NCBI GenBank assembly: GCA_019925795.1 | Contig: CM034311.1 | Location: forward strand, 36,559,472-36,623,471 | Reading direction: 5' to 3' | DNA length: 64,000 nucleotides | Source: Dendrobium chrysotoxum | Lineage: Eukaryota; Streptophyta; Magnoliopsida; Asparagales; Orchidaceae | Shown here: piece after piece, positions 21,889 to 30,593 of the stretch | How the letters are laid out: each line of letters begins with the position of its first letter | Numbering within the stretch: position 1 is the stretch's first letter | Notes under the pieces: generated by a model | Told to the model about the DNA's origin: nothing | Database searches by the model: none | What the model saw: the letters and a program-made list of their open reading frames with translations, nothing else | Position numbers and translations under genes: made by a program

Positions 21889-22630
21889 TTTATGTTATCT
21901 CTGTATCTTATATGATGTATCCTTCATATGATGTTGACATTGAAAGTTATCAGCCAGTGCAATGTTTGTTTTGTCTTTTTTATCTAATGAACCATTAGTT
22001 AATTCGCCTCTTTCTGAACCTACTCCTCTTTATATATATATATATATATAATTATTCAAGATACAATATCTACTTCTCTGTCAAATTAAAGCGATTTAAC
22101 TCGACATACTAAGCTTTAAATATAATTTGATGAAACCTTACACCATATAAATGCAGAATAACTTTAACAATTCAAATATAAGGATAGGAACATTAACTTA
22201 AACAAAATACAAGTCAGAATCACTACTTAAACAAATTAAGACAACAAAATAAAAACAGCATAAATGACAATAACATTAATGGGATAGACTACTGCAACTG
22301 AAATGAAATGTCATTGTACAATGAAAGAGTTTTTATAAGGATCCTATGCACCTAATCATGTTTTTGGAATAAAAGAATCCAAATATTTGCACAGCAAATA
22401 ATTGAATGAAAATTTTAAAAATTATATTAAACTTATATTAATGATTACATTTAAATTATTATTTAGATCAATTAATTTTAATAACTACTTCTTTGTTTAT
22501 AAGGTACATCATATTTTTGTTCAATTAAATTTTTTTAATCGTTATTTTTAATTTTTCTTTGTAAAACCAATGCACCACTATAATCTATGTAGTGGACTGG
22601 AGTTTTTTTAAAAAAAAATTAAACATAGAA
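21889..22630. other. MULE 3' noncoding region
   Basis: AT-rich, including a TA microsatellite around 22031-22050. No gene seen. Confidence 0.6.
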
Positions 22631-22760
22631 AATCGTCTGTTGGAAGGGCGACTTGTAAGTCGCCCTTCAAACAGGCGACTTACTTTCAATATCTGATAAC
22701 CTAACGGCTAACTGATTCATGTCTGCCAACTCACCCTAAGTCGCCGTTTAAACGGGCGAC
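22631..22760. repeat. Palindromes inside the MULE right end
   Basis: A 52-bp imperfect palindrome (22631-22682, arms around aagggcgacttgtaagtcgccctt) and a second at 22739-22760 (aagtcgccgtttaaacgggc). They share the gggcgac core with the left-end palindromes but differ in sequence. Confidence 0.88.
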
Positions 22761-22842
22761 TATGCCTAGATTTAAATTTTTTTAACAATATGCTTAATTC
22801 GCTAATTAAGTTTATAATCATGTTTAGAGTGAAAATTTGCCC
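22741..22842 (-). repeat. MULE right terminal inverted repeat
   Basis: Reverse complement begins gggcaaattttcac and matches the left repeat. Confidence 0.9.
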
Positions 22843-22865
22843 AAGCCTCAAGCTTGTAATATATA

Positions 22866-23170
22866 TTATATATAAGCCCTCACCATTAGCTGGCATTGCT
22901 TGTAGAAGGCTTCAACTTTTGGCATTGTTAGGCCGTAGCCTTCTTTCATGTCCATCTCATCAAGGCGGAGTCTTCTCCACTCAAAACATTGACTCGAAGT
23001 TTCTACAATTAAGCCCATCTGCTGGATTGCATGCTCTCCAAAGTGTAACATTGTCCCCCTTTTGTGCCTATGTATCCTGGAATCTCTAAAGAATGCATTA
23101 GCTTGGTTCTACCTAATTCTTAGGATCTCTCTGAATCAAATCGTCGAGCATTTATCATAAATATCATCCT
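22866..23170 (-). pseudogene. Cytochrome P450 C-terminal fragment (CYP81-like)
   Basis: Degenerate minus-strand match to the end of the neighbouring P450s: QCFEWRRLRLDEMDMKEGYG and LTMPKVEA align with the end of the gene at 11829. Decayed PERF-region sequence lies toward 23170. The haem-binding loop is destroyed and there are frameshifts. It begins 14 bp after the MULE target duplication. A relic of the same P450 cluster. Confidence 0.85.
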
Positions 23171-24264
23171 CCAATGCAGGAAAATCACGTGTTACTGATG
23201 AATTTCAAAATTTTTCGGCAAAAATTTTTTTAACGGTAAATAGAGTGTCGGAAAAATTTTCCGAAGAATTTTTCAGCCAGCAGCAAAAATCTGCCAGAAT
23301 AACTAAACCCGCAACTGCTGGCAGCAGCTGCCCTCACATACCTGCCTACTAACTGCGCTACCCGTTGGATTCAAAGAAGGAACCTGCTTATTTTGCAAGT
23401 ACTCAACCACTTTGCTATCGAAGAAAATATATTATATACTCTTTTATATTTATATAAAATATATACCAAAATTAAAATTTAAAATAAATTAAATAAAATA
23501 TTATAATTAATAAATAATTAAAATAAGTTATTAAATTAATAAATTTTTTAATTATTTAAAAATACATTAAAATAAAATAGTAAAGTTAGTCATTAATTAA
23601 AATTTATTATTTTAATTAATAATTAAAATTTATTATTTTAATTAATAATTAAAATAAGTTATTAAATGAAAAATTAATTATCATAATTTATTAAATTAAT
23701 AATTAATTAAAATAAATTATTAAATTTATAATAGAACAAAGAAGCTATTAAATTAATTATTACGAATATATGATTTTTTTTCAGAAATATCTAAATCTGT
23801 CAAAAAAACCGCCGAAAAATCCTCATAAAATATGCCTGAAAATCAATCGAAAATATTTCATCTTAATCCATTGAAAAATAAATATATGATTAGTTTTAAA
23901 AATCAAATTTAATCTTATATATTAATAATTATATTAGTATAATTTAAAATGAGCTGATTTTTAATTATTGGACCAGTGGGAGCCCCCACTATAGATCCGC
24001 CCTTGATCATATATAATAATATATTTTGATGAATTATAATATATTCTTTTTTAACGAAAACCATTAGATTTTAAATTTTTTTTAGAAAGGTATAATTAAA
24101 TACTTATTTTTGGTAGTAACAAAGCCTTTATCCATACAATCATATATCATAATTTAAAAATAAAAATACAATCAAAGACTAAAAAATGTGTGACTAAAAT
24201 ATAATTTTAGTCAAAATTATTTAAACATAACAAGTCTCCCTCATATAACTCATGTATATATTAC
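23171..24264. other. AT-rich intergenic DNA with a short tandem repeat
   Basis: A tandem repeat of about 28 bp (unit containing ttattattttaattaataa) spans roughly 23595-23660. A patch at 23960-24005 (gtgggagcccccactatag, then atccgccc) looks like a worn transposon end. No gene is supported. Confidence 0.5.
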
Positions 24265-24879
24265 TTAAAGCTTAGATAGTGTTCCTATCATGATCTGTCG
24301 TGGCATGCATAGGGCTTCCAGTGCATTAGCTTTCGGCATTGTTATGCCTGAGCCTTCCGTCAAGTCAACCTCTTCAGAGCTGATTCTTCTCCACTCAAAA
24401 CACTGAATTAAAGTCCCTAATACTAAGCCCACTTCCCTCATTGCAAGCCCTTCTCCTGGGCATCTCCTTCTCCCCATGCCAAAGGGTAGCATCTTCCCTC
24501 CTTCAGCCTCAGCATCTAGGAATCTCTCAGGAATGAATTCAGTTGGCTTCGACCAAATATTAAGATCTCTTTGAATCGCATGAGCATTTATCATAAGCAT
24601 CGTCCCAGAGGATATATCATAGCCTCCAACCTTGCATGGTTCTAAACAGTGATGAGGTAAGAGGAGAGGGACAACAGGACACAAACGAAGCGTTTCATTG
24701 ATGATACAATGAAGATACGGAAGGTTGGCAAGATCAGATTCCTCAAGTATTCGATCATGACCCACTTTCTCATCAATCTCCTTCCTTGCCATTGCTAACT
24801 TCTCTGGATTATTTAGCAAGAGAGACATTGCCCATTCAATGGTGTTCGATGAAGTGTCTGTACCTGCAGCCAATAAAGT
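24265..24879 (-). pseudogene. Cytochrome P450 exon 2 (CYP81-like), cut off from exon 1 by a CACTA element
   Basis: 615 bp, the same length as exon 2 of the P450 at 11829, with an intact frame and stop. It keeps the I-helix AGTDTSS, K-helix ETLRL, FIPERF and the haem loop PFGMGRRRCPGEG. The 3' splice site (tttcag) survives, but the CACTA element begins 9 bp further upstream and splits its pyrimidine tract; the tract resumes at 43028. Exon 1 is not seen anywhere to the right in this window, so it lies beyond 64000 or is lost. The protein would lack its membrane anchor and N-terminal half. The coding sequence itself is undamaged, suggesting the break is fairly recent. Confidence 0.85.
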
Positions 24880-24904
24880 CTGAAAGAGCACTACAAAAAA
24901 ATAG

Positions 24905-25215
24905 ACAATTAGCGACCAACGAAATTGGTCACTAAAAATGACAATTTGGCCGCTAAAGCAAATAGCGACAAAAAATATATGGGTCGCTGATTTGTCGCAG
25001 TAGCCTCGTCGCTGAGGCTTTTAGCGACCAAAATTTTTTTTTGGTTGCTAAATTAGCGACTACTAATTCGTATTGGACGCTAAAATTGGACATATTAGCG
25101 ACCATTTTTTTGGATGCTAATGAATATTTATTTGGATGCTACTTAGTGATTTTAATAATTAATTTTATTTATTACATTTTTCCTATAGTGACCAAAATAA
25201 AAATTGGTCGCAAAA
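24905..25215. repeat. CACTA left subterminal repeats
   Basis: Seven or more copies, both orientations, of a motif around ttagcgacca / tggtcgctaa. In En/Spm such repeats bind the TNPA-type protein. The matching array at the other end is 42860-43010. The following 25216-25710 is AT-rich with no gene seen. Confidence 0.85.
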
Positions 25216-25710
25216 TGATCAACCAAATAAATCACTTGCCCATTTAATTTATGAAGTATTAATATATATTTATGGATATAAATTTTGTGATATTTAGTAA
25301 ATAAAATTATTATCCAATTATTATGCCTTAATTAGCTATAACAATTAAGATTAATCCATCAATCCTTTATATTGCAATTAGTTAGATAAATTACATAATA
25401 GAGAAATAACACAAATTTTATTAGATTGAGGTAACAATAATAAAAAGCATAGAATCCAAAAAATTATATTTATTCATAAGTATCATTGTCAAGAATTTGC
25501 TAGGAGAAAATGAAAATTATATTCATTCATACACTTTTGCAAATACATCCATCAATTAACACAAAAAATACAATCTCAAAAATCATTAATCATAAAATCA
25601 TAATGTTTACAAAATGATAACATCTACTTAACATAAAAATCTTTTATTAACTTTTATTTAAATAAATATAAAATTACAAAATTATTACTTTTTCCCTCAT
25701 ATAAGCTCTA

Positions 25711-26223
25711 TCAAAGGTGATTGTAAGCTACAGTCCATGCAGTCTTCATCTCTGCGCTCCACATATCAGGAATGGCCACTTTTATCATCTCTAGCAAAGC
25801 AAATCTTGTAACCTAAAAGCACAAATAAAATATTATACATTATAATACATACGAGTACCAAAATATTGTAGTTTGGAGATTGTATTCATTGTGGTAATAC
25901 CTCGAAATGTTCATCAAGTACACCATACTTGACGTGTCTGTTACCAATCTTCTTCAATGTTGTTTCACTCACAGTAACTTTCCCAGTAATTCTAAGCTAT
26001 GTTGTTGCTTCACGTGTCTGTAATCACAATAATTATCTTAATAAAACAATAATGGTCATGAACTCTGCACGAGTGAGGAAGATGATTGGGGTTGTTAGCA
26101 AACTACCATGATGAAGATAGAAATTGCATGGACTTTGAGCTTGGGGTTCTTCTCAAGTGGAATCTGTGAGTATCGCAGGAAGGAGAAGAGCTTTGCAGCC
26201 GAGGGTGCGCAATCTCAAATATC
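25711..26223 (-). pseudogene. Captured phytoglobin (non-symbiotic haemoglobin) fragment, exons 2-4
   Basis: Three exons with introns kept: 26223-26107 (SAAKLFSFLRYSQIPLEKNP, then KLKVHAISIFIM), 26017-25901 (LRITGKVTVSETTLKKIGN, then KYGVLDEHFE) and 25812-25711 (VTRFALLEMIKVAIPDMWS, then EMKTAWTVAYNHL, stop). Their order, junctions and motifs match plant class 1/2 haemoglobins, which bind oxygen and scavenge nitric oxide. The HV at the KYGV region matches the usual distal/proximal helix neighbourhood only in part. Exon 1 is absent. The first exon has a 2-bp frameshift near 26205 and the second an in-frame TAG near 26000. Retained introns show capture from genomic DNA, not cDNA. Same strand as the transposase genes, 3' of them. 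Confidence 0.87.
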
Positions 26224-27411
26224 CTGAAAATTAGAATAGAACTAGCACCATCCAATTATCGGTTAAGCAGCTATGAAACTCAACAACAATCCCATAGTCC
26301 ACAATGACATAGACATAGGAATCCAAGATAAACAGAATATATAAAAGGTAATATCCAAATTAGAATAGGTAGCCATAGCTCCAGGAAGAGAGCAGTAGAA
26401 CAAAATCCCCACCTGATCCTCTTAAATAATATTTAAAGGTTACAAAGGATTATGTATGCATTGAATCTTAAGTTTAGCTAAAAAATCAAGTCATATTTAT
26501 TCCAAATCTTATCAAAGATTTACCTGGATTTAAAATGAATTTGAAATTAAACATGAATATGAGAATCATGATAAATTAAGTTCCACACATCTTAAAAAAA
26601 ACATCCCCAATAAAATGAAAATTTGTAACAGAATGTGCCAAAACAAGAAGCAAAGTTAATGCACAAAATTAGAAGAGGAAATAGCTTTGTCCAATGCCGA
26701 GGAAATAGCTTTGTCCAATTCCGAAGAAATCCAGCACATAGCTCCACATAGCTCCAGCACTGTCTTTTTGTGGAATCCTAAAAGATGCATGCGACATCAA
26801 CATATAGCTATGGTTCCAAGCAATTCAATGATCAAGCATTTTCTTGAGTTGCCGTTTATTCGGCTTCAGTCAAGTATCCTATCCATCATATGGTGGGATC
26901 CTCTACATTTTAACCTATTATGCATTATAAGTAATAATGGCAATGGATTTATGTACTTAGAGTTAAGTGTATTACCCTTGTCGCACATTATAACACATAA
27001 TAGTCACCACTGACTTCCAGATTACCAAGTGCAATGCTATATAAAATATTATGAAATGAACTTTCTATCTTGCTCTTCAAGACAATTGGCAAAAGAAAAA
27101 ATTTTCTTAAGAACAACTAAAAGTTAAGCAAGTAGCATCAGGAAAATGCAAGTGTAGAAATAATCAAGTCATTTTGGATTAACCTGATGTACAGTTGGTG
27201 CTACATAATTCAATAACTATTATACCATAGAAAAAGTATCTGTTTTTAGGATGGACTTGGTTCAATAACTATTATACCATAGAAAAATTTAAGAACGAAT
27301 AGCCACAATGTAGCTGAGCCACCAAGGTAGCTCTAGCAAAATGCAATTCCATTACGAGGTGATTTGAATGGCTATTGCTTGAACATAGAGAAGATCTCAG
27401 AGAAATCAATT
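26224..27411. other. CACTA internal DNA, no gene recognised
   Basis: A plus-strand frame at 26687-27013 exists but resembles nothing I know and contains a local repeat (gccgaggaaatagctttgtc). A direct repeat of ttcaataactattataccat occurs near 27211 and 27251. Confidence 0.45.
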
Positions 27412-27871
27412 TTACATTGGCTTCAGCAACAGGATTAACATTGTCGGCAGCTAAAAAAGTCCCTCCAAGTACAACGATCCTCTTAACCTTGCTTGCAAAC
27501 AAAGAATCCTTTTTTATAGCCTGCAAATAAAATTAAAAATACGAATGGATTGAAACATCATATGCTTGCATATAAATTAAAAGAAAGTATGGTAATATTC
27601 CTAACCATCAACAAGACGACCTTTTGTTTACTGGTTCAGTGATCCAGAAGAGATAGAAGTTAATGAATAAGTATTGCAGCTTACTTACCAATGCTAAGTT
27701 TGTTAAAGGTCCCAATGCAAGTATGGACACTTCACCAGGATACTGATTGATCTTCTCGACCAAAAACTCAGAGGCTCTTATCTCTGCCTTGTTCCCTGAA
27801 GATGGTGGCAGCGCTATTTCTCTCAAGCCATCAAAGCCATGAACAAAATCAACAATGCGTGGTTCTCCACC
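27412..27871 (-). pseudogene. Captured nucleoside hydrolase (uridine/inosine nucleosidase) fragment
   Basis: Two exons on the minus strand with the intron kept: 27871-27689 (GEPRIVDFVHGFDGL, then EFLVEKINQYPGEVSILALG and PLTNLAL) and 27520-about 27412 (FASKVKRIVVLGGTFLAADN, then VNPVAEAN). These are diagnostic of plant nucleoside N-ribohydrolases, which split uridine or inosine into ribose and base. FVHGxDGL, ALGPLTNLAL and the GNVNP-type AEAN block are all in family order. The N-terminal DTDPGIDD calcium-binding motif and the C-terminus are absent. No stop lies inside either exon. Captured inside the CACTA element. Confidence 0.9.
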
Positions 27872-28744
27872 CTTTTCAATGTAACATATTTTAGAAGAAT
27901 GTGCATATATAGAGTATTAAAGATTATTTAACAACCCGTCATCAAGTCATATCAAACCTCTGATAACATGAAGGTTATGACTTCCCAAGCAAAATCTAAT
28001 TGGTCATTTCTAGAAATATAAACAGGGTGTTAGGTGAGGTTGCTCATGAGTTTCCTAGGGTATTTCCTTTCGATGTCCTGGTACCGATGGCTCCTTCAGT
28101 TCACTATGCTCGAGAGTTGAGATTTCTTAGGTGAAATCACAGTCCACAATGATGGTTCCAAATAGACAAAAATGCAAAACCAAATCTCACGGTAACTTTG
28201 TAGTAAATATGGAAACTAACCGTTCAAACTTGCAAGGTACAAAGCAGGAACTTGCATACTGCTTGCCTAGAAACCAAACAACCCCTAAATGAATCCTAAC
28301 AACCCTTGATTATGTTGTGCATGGATTTAAATAATTAATTAAAGAAAATATCAAAACGTTAATGATGAAAAGACTTAATTACCTGAAGCTCTTCTGAACA
28401 CTTCATGGTTATTGCTGGAGGAAGGAACTTCTTCAATGGATCATCTTTAGAAGTTTAATAGAAAATTGATTTAAAGTTGGTTGACAAAGCCCTCAAATGA
28501 TGAAGGACTAGCAGAAATGATGGAGATCCGCCCAGTTATGAGTACATGTGACAAAATATAGTAGTCCGAAAAGAAGTATCCTTTACCTTTACAACACCCA
28601 GCCTGCAACCGGAAAGTTAGAAGTTGAATATGATGATAATGCAGATCCATAACAGTTTACTTGTATATGCATATGGCTACTTGTGGTGGTGTGCATTATG
28701 TTTTGCAAGAACTATTTAGTTGAAATCGTAAATTTTGAGGTACT
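27872..28744. other. CACTA internal DNA, possible further captured scraps
   Basis: A plus-strand stretch 28028-28135 reads without stops (GEVAHEFPRVFPFDVLVPMA). A minus-strand stretch near 28382-28450 ends in a splice-donor-like gtaatt after DDPLKKFLPPAITMKCSEEL. I recognise neither. Confidence 0.35.
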
Positions 28745-29722
28745 GTACTGTACAAATGATGTTGTGGTAGCCATTGAACGCAGAATAGCTCTCTCAGATG
28801 TCTTCAGTTTAAACTCCTACATATAAAGCAGGATAACGTTTAGTGTGCATCAGCTCTGTGTTGTCGATCAAACCTTCCAACATAAGCAAAAGTTTTATTT
28901 AAAAAAAGATGTGAAAAATTAATGTTGCAAGCAAGGCTCACCTGAAATTCAGGCAACTTTGGTGTGCTCCTCTGAGGGAAAGGCAATGAGGGAGCTTCGA
29001 GAATCTGTAACGCCAACTAGTTAAGGGCATATGAAAGAGGAAAAATAAACTATAGGCAAGCCTTCAAGTTATACACTTTACTTTTCGGTTCAATGGAAGA
29101 GCTTTGAATGTAGATGTGCTTACTTGTATCCCTTCAGTGCGATCAGATCTAGAAAAATTAAAAACAAATAAATTTCATTCTCAAGGAAAACCTATCTATG
29201 TGATAAAAGTTAGATAGTCTGACCTGTGAGCTCTGAAACTTTTTGCCTGCCGTGCTGTTTCCAGCACATGTTCTCTTGGAATTGTAAGTCTCATTTTTGG
29301 AAGATAAGAATTGCGATTAACAAAGCACTCCTGCATCATAAACTAAATTAAGGCTCCTAACACAAATAAGAACAAATGCATAAATATGCACTCTACTAAT
29401 TTTAAATCCTCTTATGTAGCTTTTTTGTAGAAATGTTCCAAAGAAGAGAAAGCCATAAAAATGCCATTCCCAGTCTGGGAAAAATATTTACCAGAACTAA
29501 ATCCATTTTAACTAGGGAAGTAAATAGATGTAAAAAAAAGCATCACTGATTTTATTTATTATGTTGGATCACATTGCAAAATAAGAGCTGAAACAGGAAA
29601 TATATGCATACGACTGGAGTATAACTTTTTTGCTTGAATAGAAATGATATAAATTGAACTTACAAAATTACCTTCTTTGAACTTTTGTGCAACAGATCAC
29701 TTTGTTGCATTGTACCCAGAAC
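28745..29722 (-). pseudogene. Captured TPX2-like gene fragment, five exons
   Basis: Minus-strand exons bounded by GT/AG: 29722-29672 (VLGTMQQSDLLHKSSKK), 29330-29224 (ECFVNRNSYLPKMRLTIPRE, then HVLETARQAKSFRAH), 29148-29124, 29004-28942 (ILEAPSLPFPQRSTPKLPEF) and 28816-about 28745 (EFKLKTSERAILRSMATTTS). The strings KLTIPR..LETA, KILEAPSLP..STPQLPEFQ and F.LKT.ERA are hallmarks of the central region of plant TPX2, the spindle-assembly factor that activates Aurora kinase and nucleates microtubules. The assignment is from remembered family features, so moderate. The N-terminal Aurora-binding part and the C-terminal TPX2 domain are missing. Confidence 0.68.
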
Positions 29723-29964
29723 CTGTATTTTAGTTTAACAAAAAAAGATTCAAGTAAGTCATGTAAAGCAAGGCTTAAATTAAAAAAATAACCAATGAAA
29801 CACAATTGTGAATATCAGCAACCAAGATAAGGTCAAGAAAAACACAGTGATAGAAAGAAAATTAGTGTAGTGTATCTGTATAACAATAAAGAAGAGAACA
29901 AGGAAGAAGAAGAAAATGAAAGAAAGAGGGAAAGAGGGAAGCATAAGGAGGGAAGTGGTTACCT

Positions 29965-30040
29965 GCTTGCGAGAGGAGGCTGCTTCAAATAGTTTCGGCG
30001 GGCTGGAGTAGTGCAAAACAGAGGGGCGACCTAAGTGTAT
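29965..30040 (-). pseudogene. Possible captured exon of unknown origin
   Basis: A minus-strand stretch reading LGRPSVLHYSSPPKLFEAAS ends at a good splice donor (caggtaac). It lies between the TPX2-like and Vid24-like fragments in the same orientation. I do not recognise the source. Confidence 0.35.
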
Positions 30041-30203
30041 GCCAATGAAAGTGAATGAAGACAAGAGGTTTAATGATGCATAAATGTGCAGCTCAAGCAT
30101 ATGAAATTGGAAAGAATCCATAGAGAGCAAAGGATTCTAGTCCCTAAAATTGTTATCTGGAACAATGCAATTTAAATATTACAAGATTCACAACATAACT
30201 TAC

Positions 30204-30290
30204 AGGAGTGTCTGGTAGTGGAACATTAAGTGCCTCCATGGTACCGCATAAATAACCATCAGCAAGATCTTGCTTAAAGGAACATCCCAA
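30204..30290 (-). pseudogene. Captured GID4/Vid24-like exon
   Basis: One minus-strand exon, DGYLCGTMEALNVPLPDTP, ending at a gtaagt donor. Plant homologues of yeast Vid24/Gid4 contain nearly this string (GYLCGTMEALNVPMADTP) at the start of their beta-barrel domain, where the yeast protein recognises N-terminal proline degrons for the GID/CTLH ubiquitin ligase. Only this exon is visible. Confidence 0.75.
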
Positions 30291-30593
30291 AATATGAAGG
30301 ATCACGACAATGCACCACAGAGTGCAACTACATTTGATCGCGAAGCACGTCATCACAATAACAAACCACACAAAAGTGAATAACAAAGCAATTACGCCTT
30401 CTAACAAGGAAATACATATTGAAAATGTAAGGAAAATGCAATAAATTGATGTTTGCAATCCATAACTTAACAGTAAATATTGAAACTAACAGTTCAAACT
30501 TCCAAGGTACATTACTAGACAACAAATTCTGCAAAGACCAATTAAAAGATACTTAAAATAATAAAGTATGAAATCACAGAAATAAATCGGACT

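Larger units (their letters stand above)
16707..22842 (+). mobile_element. Mutator-like element (MULE), 6136 bp, complete ends
   Basis: Terminal inverted repeats of about 100 bp (16707-16808 and 22741-22842) align without gaps at roughly 80 percent identity, sharing ttaattagcgaattaagcat and cgcccgttta. Flanks are identical over 10 bp, AAGCCTCAAG at 16697-16706 and 22843-22852, fitting the 9-10 bp duplication of MULEs. Inside are a transposase gene (plus strand), the 3' part of a plant-mobile-domain gene, and arrays of palindromes next to both ends. Confidence 0.93.

Noticed and set aside
26687..27013. Plus-strand 108-codon frame in the CACTA element as a gene
   Set aside because: Contains a local direct repeat, no recognisable domain and no splice signals tying it to the other captured exons.
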